Positions 19,188 to 27,965 of a stretch of 44,541 bases of DNA are shown here, piece by piece. Numbering within the stretch: the stretch's first letter is position 1; the number at the start of each line of letters is the position of its first letter. Below the pieces are notes generated by a model. That model ran no database searches and had not been told where the DNA came from. It saw only the letters and a program-made list of their open reading frames with translations. The translations under genes and the position numbers were made by a program. Source of the stretch: Bacteroidota bacterium (GTDB lineage Bacteria; Bacteroidota; Bacteroidia; CAILMK01); assembly GCA_013288555.1 (NCBI GenBank), contig JABDBQ010000018.1:1-44541 (forward strand), read 5' to 3'.

Positions 19188-20624
19188 ATGAATTGCAGAA
19201 CTCTCATATTATATGCGGTCATTGGAATGATTTTTTTTTCATGCAAGAAAAACGAACCGGTAATTCCCGCTCCGCCGCATACCAAAATATTCCTGGACAA
19301 AATTAACCTGAAAGGAACTTTAAGACTGGGTACAAATTTTACAGCATATTGGACCGGTTATAGTTCATCAGGATATGTTACCGGGTTCGAAATAAGCTTC
19401 GATAAGATAAATTGGCATTACACAAAAAGTGCTGACAGTACATTTTTATTTGCCTTGCCAAACGGGAATGATTCCACTGATATCACTTTATATGTAAGGG
19501 CAATAGACAATTACGGGCAAAAAGATCCAACCCCTCCAAAATTGGTTATCCCATTGAAAAATAGCCCTCCTGTTGCTACTTTTGATAAAGTCAAACCAAT
19601 ACCAGACAGCGTATGGACTATATTTTCAGTGGATTGGACATCCCATGACCCGGATGGTGATTCGACAATCGATTCAGTATTTATTAAAATAAATAACGGG
19701 CATTGGTATCCCTTGAATCCTTCAATAAATTTTGTAACAATTTATCCGACAAACGTGAGTGGCATTGGCACAATGAATGCCAATGTTTATAAAAATCAGA
19801 CCCCTGTTTTGCTATCCAATCAGATAGACGGGCTGTTCCTGAACGGGAAGAATAAATTATATATCAAAGCCAAAGATAAAGGAGGTGCTTATAGCCCTAT
19901 TGATTCAACCGGTTCTTTTTATGTGAAAAATAAATCGAGCGACCTCTTGCTTATTAATGCAAATTCATCACTTGACCCAAATACGGATCCATTAAAGTCA
20001 ATTGTAGGCTCTGTATATGGCAAATATGATTATATCAATTACGAAGAAAATGGGCAAAAATACGTGCCACAGTATTGGGATCCAACCCTTGACTTTTTAC
20101 TTGCCTTGTACAACAAAGTTTTTATTTACACAGATGGCCTGACTACAAATGGCAAACTGGTTCTGGAAAGTGCATCAAATGCCATAACCCAATATATTAA
20201 TAAGGGCGGCAAGCTGCTTGTATCCATTCCATTACCTGTAAATATGGATCCTAATTCTGCTATTTATAATTTCAGCCCGGCTGACAGTATTTCATCTTCT
20301 CCCGGCCAGGCGAGATTTTATATGGATAGTCTGGCCACACCTGATCCGGTAAATGCAGCAGGCTATCAGCCATTGGAAAATTCGACATTTATTTTAGGCT
20401 TTGAACCGGTATATTTTAAAGCCGGTGCAAAAGTTATGTACACTGCTAATATTAAACGTATCGGCAACTGGAAAGGCCCTAATACCATATGTGCCAAAAC
20501 GGTGAATACCAACGGGCAAACAAACCAGATTTTCTGGGCCATTGATCTGAGCCTTTTGAATGGTAAGCCGTCAGCCCTGAATGATTTATTTAACAAAATG
20601 CTGCTTCATGAATTCAACTGGTAG
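19188..20624 (+). CDS. Lipoprotein with Ig/fibronectin-like domains
   Basis: The product has 478 residues. The ATG at 19188 gives MNCRTLILYAVIGMIFFSC, a lipoprotein signal with lipobox FFSC. A TTG 18 bases upstream lies inside the terminator loop and is unlikely. The mature part is beta-rich, with a stretch resembling Ig-like or FN3-like surface domains (FTAYWTGYSSSGYVTGFEIS, DGDSTIDSVFIKIN). The C-terminal ~200 residues (LLLINANSSLDPNTDP, GKLLVSIPLPVNMDP) are unrecognised but look like a Rossmann-like or glutamine-amidotransferase-like domain in pattern only. It overlaps the TonB-dependent receptor gene by 17 bases, so the two are cotranscribed and perhaps translationally coupled. It may be the surface ligand-binding partner of the receptor, by analogy with SusD-type pairs, although it is not SusD-like in sequence. 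Confidence 0.7.
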   Translation: MNCRTLILYAVIGMIFFSCKKNEPVIPAPPHTKIFLDKINLKGTLRLGTNFTAYWTGYSSSGYVTGFEISFDKINWHYTKSADSTFLFALPNGNDSTDITLYVRAIDNYGQKDPTPPKLVIPLKNSPPVATFDKVKPIPDSVWTIFSVDWTSHDPDGDSTIDSVFIKINNGHWYPLNPSINFVTIYPTNVSGIGTMNANVYKNQTPVLLSNQIDGLFLNGKNKLYIKAKDKGGAYSPIDSTGSFYVKNKSSDLLLINANSSLDPNTDPLKSIVGSVYGKYDYINYEENGQKYVPQYWDPTLDFLLALYNKVFIYTDGLTTNGKLVLESASNAITQYINKGGKLLVSIPLPVNMDPNSAIYNFSPADSISSSPGQARFYMDSLATPDPVNAAGYQPLENSTFILGFEPVYFKAGAKVMYTANIKRIGNWKGPNTICAKTVNTNGQTNQIFWAIDLSLLNGKPSALNDLFNKMLLHEFNW

Positions 20625-23478
20625 ATATATTTACAGTGACAGTCGAAATAATCCCAGGCTTAAGACTGCGCTTATCATAACAGTTGTTTTGCTTTTGATT
20701 TCCATTACCTGTTTCGGCCAGACAGGAATCCTGAAAGGGAAAATAACGGATTCAAAAACCAAGGAAGAAATTCCAGGTGCTTCTGTGGTTTTGATTGGAA
20801 CATACAAAGGTGCTGCCTCAGATGTAAATGGCAATTATGAAATTAAAGACATAAAGCCAGAAGACTATTCCATAAAAATCAGATGCTTGGGCTATACAGA
20901 TAAAATTGTAAATGGTGTAAAAATACCGGCGGGAACAAAAACACTGAATATACCTTTATCGGAATCATCAAATGAGTTGAATACAGTAGAAATTGTAGGA
21001 GAAAATAACCTGATTAATCTTGAATCTGCGAAAAGTGAAGCCAAAGTAGGTAAAGAAGATATTAAGGAAATGAATACCAGAAATGTACAGGAACTGGTAG
21101 GTAATATGAATGGCGTTAGCCAAAACCCTGATGGGATTCAAATTCGGGGAGGCAGGGTTTATGAAACGGAATATGTAATAGACGGCGTGAGTGCAAAAGA
21201 TCCTTTGGCGGGTACCGGATTCGGTGTAGACGTAGCCTCAAATGCTATTGATAATGTGACGGTTACAACCGGTGGTATTGATGCTGAATATGGCTATGCA
21301 ACTTCTGGGGTCATCGCCACAAATATCAAAGAAGGTGGAGATAAGTTTTATATAACAGGCGGATGGCAAAGAGATAATTTGGGAGAAATTCAAAGTCCGA
21401 CGGCATGGAATACGGATATTTTCAATATAGCTCTTGGAACCCCTATGCCCGGTACCAAAAATAAGGTCTCGATATTTTTGAGTGCCAATGGTTTTGCATC
21501 AGATGATTATTATGGAGTTGTAGCAGATCATTTATACAGTTCTCTTTTTCCATCCGATCCAGGATTCTGGGCGCCGAGAGAAGATAATTCCTGGACGCAA
21601 ACTGCAAAGATCGCCTGGCAAATTGGAGATGGACAAAAACTTACTTTAACAAATGTTCATAGTCTATCCATTAGTCAGAATACGAGGGCCTTGCAGATAG
21701 TAGGTGAAAACCAGCAGGTGACCCCGGGATTTCAATATGCTTTTTCTCTTGAACCCGACAATGCAACAACCTATACCAATCAGGACAACCTCACGGTGCT
21801 GAATTATACCCGGAACCTGAACACCCGCTGGCATATGGAAGCGTCTTTGTCAAGATTATTTACCAATAGTCGTGCAGATGCCAATGGCCGACCCTTCAGA
21901 GATCCGTCAGCCGATAAAATTTACGACCCGGCTTCAATCGTGAAAAACCCTGTAACACTCTATAACCCAAAAGACAGTTTTGTTTATGTGAACCCGGGTC
22001 CGGGTCTTTATAATAATGGTGGTATTTCCACGACATGGCATGACCATTACGTTAACAATAATGGTATCAAACTAAAGTTCGATTATATCCCTAAAAACCC
22101 GGTTCATTATTTTACTTTCGGGCTTGATCATACCCAGGAAGAATACCAGTGGGTTGATATCACTTCGCCGTGGATAGGCGCGCCAGTTAGAGTAAACGAT
22201 TCTGTATTAACCCCGTCAAGCAGTGTGGGTGCCACAAGTGACATATGGCATGTAAAACCGGTGCAGGGAGGTTTGTATGCCCAGGATCTGATCACCTATA
22301 AAGGGATATTGGCTACCATAGGTTTGAGATATAATTACTGGGCTGCCGGGTCTTATGTTGATGAGGCAATTAATAATCCTAATTCGCCAATTCTTACGGC
22401 TGTTCGCGAATCATACCTGGCTCATACTGTTGATGTCCTTGGCCTAAGATGGAAAAGCCGGCTTCTTCCCAAGATAAGAGTATCTTTTCCCGTCACAGAA
22501 AACAACGTTCTTTATTTCAACTATGGACATAGTATGGAATTGCCACATCCACGCTTTATTTATGCCGGGCTTAATCCTGTTTACCAGGACCAGTCTTTTC
22601 TGTCAAATCTAGGTAATCCAGACCTTAACCCTGAAGTAACTGTTTCTTATGAATTAGGACTTAAATCGCAGATAAACAGAGATTTTGCCTTCTCATTAGT
22701 TGCATTCTATAATGACAAATTCGATTATATAGTTGCTAAAACCGCACAGGTACCAGACCAAACCGGTCATCTTACGGAAAGAACATTTTATATCAACCAG
22801 GATTATGCCCGCATCAGGGGCGTTGAGCTCACGGTTTCAAGAAGAATCGGGAAATCACTTACTGCTGTGTTTAACGGCGCTTACCAGATCGCGACAGGGA
22901 AATCAAATTCAGCGCTTGAATCTGTTTTACAAATTGAAGAAAATGGATTTGTAAGCACTTCTAAAGAACAATACCTCGCCTGGGACAGGCCTTATGATCT
23001 AAAATTTTCTTTGATCTATATACTTGACAGCAATCGAGTTGGTCCACGTTACAAAGCTTTCAGAAATATTCACTTTTTTCTTAATTCGCATTTCCAGGCG
23101 GGGATACGCTATACTCCTTACCAGGCAACCGGAACCGATCAGTTTGGAAGGATGATGTACGAAGAAATACAATCACAACCATATGCCGACATAGGAACTC
23201 CATGGTTCTGGACAGATCTAAAAATAACAAAAGATATAAGGGTTGGTAAAAACAACTTCATGTCATTCAGCGTGGAAGTGAGAAATATATTTAACAATCA
23301 AAACGCAGAAATCATTGATCCTGTGACAGGCAGAGCTTACCAGAATGGTGATCCCGTACCATATGACCAGATTGATCCAAGATACCTCAATCCCAATTCA
23401 ACTGGATTACCCCCAACAGATCCGAGCCGATATCTGCCACCACGTCAAATCCTTTATGGCATTGCCTTTAAATTTTAA
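20608..23478 (+). CDS. TonB-dependent outer-membrane receptor
   Basis: The product has 956 residues. The ATG at 20608 is preferred over that at 20581, which would overlap the upstream gene by 44 bases. Both give a signal region LKTALIITVVLLLISITCFG. Residues ~40-125 form a carboxypeptidase-regulatory-like domain (GILKGKITDSKTKEEIPGAS, GNYEIKDIKPEDYSIKIRCL). Residues ~140-250 form the plug domain (NVQELVGNMNGVSQNPDGIQ, IRGGRVYETEYVIDGVSA, GGIDAEYGYATSGVI). The rest is a 22-strand-type barrel ending LPPRQILYGIAFKF with the terminal Phe expected of outer-membrane barrels. It imports a ligand using TonB-ExbBD energy. No STN/FecI-type signalling domain is present, so it is not an obvious transcriptional signaller. 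It sits between a lipoprotein gene (17-base overlap) and a PorV/PorQ-type gene (3-base gap). Confidence 0.9.
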   Translation: MNSTGRYIYSDSRNNPRLKTALIITVVLLLISITCFGQTGILKGKITDSKTKEEIPGASVVLIGTYKGAASDVNGNYEIKDIKPEDYSIKIRCLGYTDKIVNGVKIPAGTKTLNIPLSESSNELNTVEIVGENNLINLESAKSEAKVGKEDIKEMNTRNVQELVGNMNGVSQNPDGIQIRGGRVYETEYVIDGVSAKDPLAGTGFGVDVASNAIDNVTVTTGGIDAEYGYATSGVIATNIKEGGDKFYITGGWQRDNLGEIQSPTAWNTDIFNIALGTPMPGTKNKVSIFLSANGFASDDYYGVVADHLYSSLFPSDPGFWAPREDNSWTQTAKIAWQIGDGQKLTLTNVHSLSISQNTRALQIVGENQQVTPGFQYAFSLEPDNATTYTNQDNLTVLNYTRNLNTRWHMEASLSRLFTNSRADANGRPFRDPSADKIYDPASIVKNPVTLYNPKDSFVYVNPGPGLYNNGGISTTWHDHYVNNNGIKLKFDYIPKNPVHYFTFGLDHTQEEYQWVDITSPWIGAPVRVNDSVLTPSSSVGATSDIWHVKPVQGGLYAQDLITYKGILATIGLRYNYWAAGSYVDEAINNPNSPILTAVRESYLAHTVDVLGLRWKSRLLPKIRVSFPVTENNVLYFNYGHSMELPHPRFIYAGLNPVYQDQSFLSNLGNPDLNPEVTVSYELGLKSQINRDFAFSLVAFYNDKFDYIVAKTAQVPDQTGHLTERTFYINQDYARIRGVELTVSRRIGKSLTAVFNGAYQIATGKSNSALESVLQIEENGFVSTSKEQYLAWDRPYDLKFSLIYILDSNRVGPRYKAFRNIHFFLNSHFQAGIRYTPYQATGTDQFGRMMYEEIQSQPYADIGTPWFWTDLKITKDIRVGKNNFMSFSVEVRNIFNNQNAEIIDPVTGRAYQNGDPVPYDQIDPRYLNPNSTGLPPTDPSRYLPPRQILYGIAFKF

Positions 23479-23481
23479 AGA

Positions 23482-24501
23482 ATGAAGCTGAAAGCCATAT
23501 TGCTATTGTTGGTTTGCGTTGTAGCGGCAAAAAATGCAAAAGCGCAATTATTCCCCTTGCTTGGTGCAGAGAGGGCTGGAATTTCCGCACTAACATTTCT
23601 TAAACTTGAAGTGGATCCCAGGGCCGAAGCAATGGGCGGTTCGCAGATCAGTTTATCCGGTGATGGATATAGCCCACAATGGAACCCGGCGACAATGACG
23701 GAACTTGACTCAAAAACGATCGCAATTTCTGACAGGGTAATGCCGGCAGGAATTTTGAATTCATACGCTTCAATCGTTTTACCTTTTAAAAATAATGCAG
23801 CGCTTGGTATTTCGGTCATTGACCTTTATTCTGGTGAAATAGAAAAAACGACTGTTTACCAACCACAGGGCACTGGTGACTATGTAAGTTCTTCAAACGT
23901 TGCACTTGGAGTCAGCTATGCAAAAGTTCTTTCAGATTATTTCAGCATCGGTGTCGGAGCCAAATACATAAGGGAGCAATTGGCAGAATTTTATGCCAAT
24001 ACGCTTGCAGTAGACCTGGGTTTTTTATACAAAACTGATTTTAAGGATCTTCGTTTCGCTGTGATGCTTAAGAATTTTGGTCCAAATTCTACTTTGGGAG
24101 GCACTCTTCCTCAAACAACTTTTATCCCAACAAGTGCCGAAACCATTGATAACTATCCGGTTTCAGGAGAATTTAAAATGGGGATATCTTTTGTACCTTA
24201 CAAGACCGAGCTTAAAAAGCTTACGGTGATCGTTCAACTCAACCATCCAAATGATGATGCTGAAAATATTTCGATGGGGCTCGAGTATAACTATTACAAA
24301 ATCCTGTTTTTGCGTCTCGGGTACAAGATCAATGTGAAAGATCAGAACTTCCCGGCTGCCGGGGTTGGCCTTATAACACATCTGGGAAAGAATCCTTTAC
24401 ACATTGATTACTCCGTTTCAACAAGCAATACTTTGCAGGTGGTAAATACTCTGGGCCTTTCATTGTATATCAACAATAAAACGAGGGAGGATAAAAAATG
24501 A
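23482..24501 (+). CDS. PorV/PorQ-family outer-membrane beta-barrel protein
   Basis: The product has 339 residues with the signal peptide MKLKAILLLLVCVVAAKNAKAQ. The segment FLKLEVDPRAEAMGGSQISL followed by WNPATMTEL is the hallmark N-terminus of PorV/PorQ (UPF0164-like) barrels, related to FadL. Amphipathic strands continue to LSLYINNKTR. In T9SS, PorV is the outer-membrane component that collects cargo from the translocon and shuttles it to the attachment complex. This gene lies inside a cargo/receptor cluster and not among the core T9SS genes, so it may be a dedicated paralogue for the local cargo. It begins 3 bases after the receptor stop and overlaps the next gene by 4 bases (ATGA), showing tight operon structure. 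Confidence 0.85.
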   Translation: MKLKAILLLLVCVVAAKNAKAQLFPLLGAERAGISALTFLKLEVDPRAEAMGGSQISLSGDGYSPQWNPATMTELDSKTIAISDRVMPAGILNSYASIVLPFKNNAALGISVIDLYSGEIEKTTVYQPQGTGDYVSSSNVALGVSYAKVLSDYFSIGVGAKYIREQLAEFYANTLAVDLGFLYKTDFKDLRFAVMLKNFGPNSTLGGTLPQTTFIPTSAETIDNYPVSGEFKMGISFVPYKTELKKLTVIVQLNHPNDDAENISMGLEYNYYKILFLRLGYKINVKDQNFPAAGVGLITHLGKNPLHIDYSVSTSNTLQVVNTLGLSLYINNKTREDKK

Positions 24502-25706
24502 AAAACAGGTTAAAACTTATTGGATGTATGGCTGTATTGATTTTCGTTTTTTCGTCATGCAACAATTTTTTCGGCAAAAAAACAAACCTGGATTTTCTCC
24601 CACCACCCAATTACAGCAATAAGCCCGTGGCTTATGTTCCGTTGCAACCGGGTATTAAAGGCCTTCAGTATCCTACGGATGTCATCGTGGGCTGGGACCA
24701 ACTCATATATGTTGCAGATGCAGGTGCTCAAAAAATATACAGTTATGATATATCAGGAACTCCAATGTCTTCATTTAGTATACCCGGCCTTACAAGTGTT
24801 GCCCAGGACAGACATTTGAATCTTCTCGCCATTGGAACAATGGATACGATCATTAATGCTAAAAAGTTTACACTGAGTACTATATACCGGCTTAAACTTG
24901 ATAATGCCCAGGGCTATGGGCTGCAAAATGCGGTGATCATCAATAAGACAGTACATCCATTCTATTTTACAACGGGTTTGAAAGACCTTGATACCCAGAC
25001 AAGTTTTAAACATATTGGCGTGATGGCCGACAATAGTTATTATGTGACCCGGACGGGGCCATCTAATTCGCAAACCCAGTTTGGTGGGCCTGATGATGCA
25101 GTGATCCAGTTTTCCGCTTCAGATGTATTTGAGTCACCGATTTATGTCACCGGGTCAAATAATGCTCAATACACAAACTATTTCAAAAAACCATATGGAA
25201 TTGTGACACGCGCCCAGCCACCTCAAAGCAACAGCGTAAACACAAGTGGAGATTTTATATTTACTTCGGTGCAACCCGGTTTTCCGCTTGAAGTACAGGA
25301 AATTAATAAAGCGGTAGACCCCATGTTTGGTGTTTCATACAAACTTGTCTATTACCCGGTAGGTGATACTACAAAAGCAAGTGGATTTCTATATACACCA
25401 AACAAATTTGTAGAACCTACGGGAGTAACTATTGCAGGAGACGGAACCAATTATGTTTGGGTGGTTGATGCATATAAAGATTCTTTATACCAGTTTAATG
25501 GGCAAGGGTTTGAAGGCGTTACACCCCCACCTGGTTATGGTTCAACCAAAAATATCAAAGTTTCATTCGGGGGACTTGGTGGTGACTTTACACATTTTGA
25601 TCATCCAATGGCTGTGGCCTATTATAACAAAATAGTTTATGTCGCTGATGCCGGTAATGGCAGGATACTTCGGTTTGAGCTTACTACTGATCTTAATTTG
25701 AAATAA
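24498..25706 (+). CDS. Lipoprotein with NHL-like/beta-propeller repeats
   Basis: The product has 402 residues. The signal peptide MKNRLKLIGCMAVLIFVFSSC has a lipobox SSC and a short linker. Several NHL-like blades follow: YPTDVIVGWDQLIYVADAGA near residue 55, VEPTGVTIAGDGTNYVWVVD near 310 and HPMAVAYYNKIVYVADAGNG near 375. The pattern suits a six-bladed propeller anchored at the outer membrane. Propellers of this type commonly mediate protein or ligand binding, and no catalytic residues are evident. It overlaps the PorV/PorQ-type gene by 4 bases and is followed after 9 bases by the zinc enzyme gene. Confidence 0.75.
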   Translation: MKNRLKLIGCMAVLIFVFSSCNNFFGKKTNLDFLPPPNYSNKPVAYVPLQPGIKGLQYPTDVIVGWDQLIYVADAGAQKIYSYDISGTPMSSFSIPGLTSVAQDRHLNLLAIGTMDTIINAKKFTLSTIYRLKLDNAQGYGLQNAVIINKTVHPFYFTTGLKDLDTQTSFKHIGVMADNSYYVTRTGPSNSQTQFGGPDDAVIQFSASDVFESPIYVTGSNNAQYTNYFKKPYGIVTRAQPPQSNSVNTSGDFIFTSVQPGFPLEVQEINKAVDPMFGVSYKLVYYPVGDTTKASGFLYTPNKFVEPTGVTIAGDGTNYVWVVDAYKDSLYQFNGQGFEGVTPPPGYGSTKNIKVSFGGLGGDFTHFDHPMAVAYYNKIVYVADAGNGRILRFELTTDLNLK

Positions 25707-25715
25707 ACATTTTCC

Positions 25716-26675
25716 ATGAAAAAAATAACTATTGTGTTATCCGTTGCCTTCCTGTTTTTTATCGGCTCAGTCATCACTTTGCACGCATGGGGATTCTGGG
25801 GACACCATAAGATAAACAGGTTAGCAGTCTTTACATTACCTGATCCTTTAAAGTCTTTTTATGAAAAGCATATAGACTTTATTACTGATCATGCAGTAGA
25901 TCCGGATCTGCGCAGGAACCTGAGTAAAAATGAAGGTGTAAGACATTATATTGATGCAGAAATATATGGTAATGCGCCCTTTGACAGTTTGCCGAAACTT
26001 TGGAAAGATGCTTCCAAAAAATACAAGGCCGATACTCTTATGAAATATGGAATAAATCCCTGGTATATTGATTCTTTAATGACACAATTGACCCAGGCAT
26101 TCAGGGACTATAAAATTGAGATTGCACTTTCAATATCGGCTGATTTAGGACATTATATTGGAGATGCCCATGTGCCGTTGCATACCAGTATAAATTATGA
26201 CGGCCAGCTTACGGGTCAAAAGGGTATCCACGGTTTATGGGAATCTCGTATTCCTGAAATCATGGGGGATAAATACAATCTATATGCAGGAAAAGCAAGT
26301 TATATTGCTGACCCATTGGCTGAATCCTGGAAAATACTCAGGGAAAGCTACTCTGAAAAAGATAGCGTTTTATCCCTTCAGTGTAAAATGGAAGATACTT
26401 TCCCAATTGATAAAAAATACATAATGATCACGAAAAATGATACCGTAAAAATACAGATTGTTTCAGAGCGATATGCGAGGGCTTACAATTCTTTATTGAA
26501 CGGAATGGTGGAAAGAAAAATGCGCAAGGCAATAGTAGAAGTAGGTAGCTTCTGGTACACTGCATGGGTTAATGCAGGTAAGCCAACCATTAATGAATTT
26601 GACAGAACAATACTTGCTCCTGAAACGACAAAAAAGTTAAGCGATGAAGAGAGCCGTTGGCTTTCAGGCAAATAA
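25716..26675 (+). CDS. Zinc-dependent phospholipase C / S1-P1 nuclease superfamily enzyme, secreted
   Basis: The product has 319 residues. The signal peptide (residues 1-24, ending LHA) is followed directly by Trp25 in WGFWGHHKINRLAVFTLP. In this superfamily the mature N-terminal Trp ligates zinc. The expected metal ligands are all visible: His in GHHK, Asp in HAVDPD, His in VRHYIDAE, the H-x3-D-x5-H set in GHYIGDAHVPLH and the H-x3-E set in GIHGLWE. These match a trinuclear zinc centre that cleaves phosphodiester bonds in phospholipids or nucleic acids. The length fits Bacteroidota members usually named zinc-dependent phospholipase C. Which substrate it uses cannot be read from sequence. It is last in the cluster, 9 bases after the propeller lipoprotein, and converges on the gene at 26705. 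Confidence 0.82.
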   Translation: MKKITIVLSVAFLFFIGSVITLHAWGFWGHHKINRLAVFTLPDPLKSFYEKHIDFITDHAVDPDLRRNLSKNEGVRHYIDAEIYGNAPFDSLPKLWKDASKKYKADTLMKYGINPWYIDSLMTQLTQAFRDYKIEIALSISADLGHYIGDAHVPLHTSINYDGQLTGQKGIHGLWESRIPEIMGDKYNLYAGKASYIADPLAESWKILRESYSEKDSVLSLQCKMEDTFPIDKKYIMITKNDTVKIQIVSERYARAYNSLLNGMVERKMRKAIVEVGSFWYTAWVNAGKPTINEFDRTILAPETTKKLSDEESRWLSGK

Positions 26676-26704
26676 GAAATGTTTTTTCTGAAGTTTCTAA
26701 TTAC

Positions 26705-27610
26705 TTATAGAGCCATTATTTTTCCCGTCGCAACAATATTTCCACTTTCATTCAACTGATAAAAATAAATGCCTTTTGGCAAGTCGTCGCGTTGCAGAGT
26801 TATCCTTTTTGCATTCATGGGCCAGATTATAGACCGTACTTCTTCTCCACTGAGGTCAAAAATTTTCAATATGCCTTCATGATATAATAGACCGTTTGCA
26901 TCTAAATTGAATTCAGTTTCAGTATTAAATGGATTCGGGAATACAGAAATTTGCATTGCTCCGATCTTGCTTTCTGCAATGTCTGAAGAATGAACCGGTT
27001 CAAATTCAATATTTAGGATGGAATGTAACTCGATATTATTGGGAGCAGCATCTGTTTGTCCATGAGGCGGGTCAACAAAAGCTACTCCGCTGATAATTAC
27101 TCTTTTATTCACGTTCTGAAATGATCCTGTAACAGTGTAATTTTTATCTATAAATTGCCTGCATTGTATCAGGTTGCCAAAATATATGGAACTCGTTGTG
27201 GAAGGACAGGTAGGGTCAGGTATTTCTGTAATCATTGAATTTCCCTGGCTATCACTCACCGTTAAATGATAATCGCCATCAGATTCCAGTTTTATCTGAT
27301 TAAGAAGACAGTGAATGGTATAAACCTGTTTTTCTATAGGCTGCCTTGCCATATTCGGGTCCGGGAATGGTGTTTTCATGTGGACAAGACTGTCAATTGT
27401 TGTGTTTATAGGGGTAATATTGATACTTGAAGCATCCGCGTCGTTAAATACTTTAACGGCCCAACGCTCAACGCCACAACTTTCTATCTCGTAAGCTGAA
27501 TCTTCATTGTTAATTCCAGGGATAATTTTACCGGCAAAAATAAAAATAAAGGATATAAAGAAAAGAATCCCAATTAAATATAATATATTTTTCTTTCTGT
27601 AGATTTTCAA
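26705..27610 (-). CDS. Small T9SS type A cargo protein
   Basis: The product has 301 residues from a TTG at 27608-27610. The N-terminus KKNILYLIGILFFISFIFIF is a signal or membrane-anchor segment. The middle (~45-200) has VYTIHCLLNQIKLESDGDYH and KRVIISGVAFVDPPHGQTDA and ends IELHSILNIEFEP, a pattern seen in Bacteroidota secreted proteins of unknown function. The tail (~215-301) is a T9SS type A sorting domain with QISVFPNPFNTETEF and GIYFYQL. It is convergent with the zinc enzyme gene (29-base gap) and divergent from the giant adhesin gene. A near-match to the -7 element with one extra base lies at 27633-27641 (TAAATTTTG on the minus strand). Confidence 0.72.
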   Translation of the reverse strand: MKIYRKKNILYLIGILFFISFIFIFAGKIIPGINNEDSAYEIESCGVERWAVKVFNDADASSINITPINTTIDSLVHMKTPFPDPNMARQPIEKQVYTIHCLLNQIKLESDGDYHLTVSDSQGNSMITEIPDPTCPSTTSSIYFGNLIQCRQFIDKNYTVTGSFQNVNKRVIISGVAFVDPPHGQTDAAPNNIELHSILNIEFEPVHSSDIAESKIGAMQISVFPNPFNTETEFNLDANGLLYHEGILKIFDLSGEEVRSIIWPMNAKRITLQRDDLPKGIYFYQLNESGNIVATGKIMAL

Positions 27611-27965
27611 AATAATGTTAATTAGTTTGATGCAAAATTTACCCCGTTCGGTCTCGTTTCCAAATAAAACATATTAAGTTTTAGATATATTTAAGCGGGA
27701 TTTTGTGTTAGACCGTTGGATGAGATAAAAGTTACGGGGTTATTATATTTTGCAATTTGTTTTGAGTAGTTCGATTCTTAATATTAAAATAATTTAAAGA
27801 GCATTCATTAATTATTTGATAAACATCCCGCCTTGTTGATGCAATATTGATGACTGACCTTCGTGTCTGGAATAAAATTACTTTTCGTCCCGCCTTGACA
27901 GATCGGCTGTGATTCGGGATGGCTCTATCTATTTTCAAATCAATTAATAAATAAATTACAAAATT
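27611..27965. other. Divergent intergenic region upstream of the giant adhesin gene
   Basis: These 355 bases separate two divergent T9SS cargo genes and should hold both promoters. I see only the imperfect minus-strand -7 element at 27633-27641. A short repeated string CCCGCCTTG occurs near 27829 and 27891. No other gene or RNA is recognised. Confidence 0.4.
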
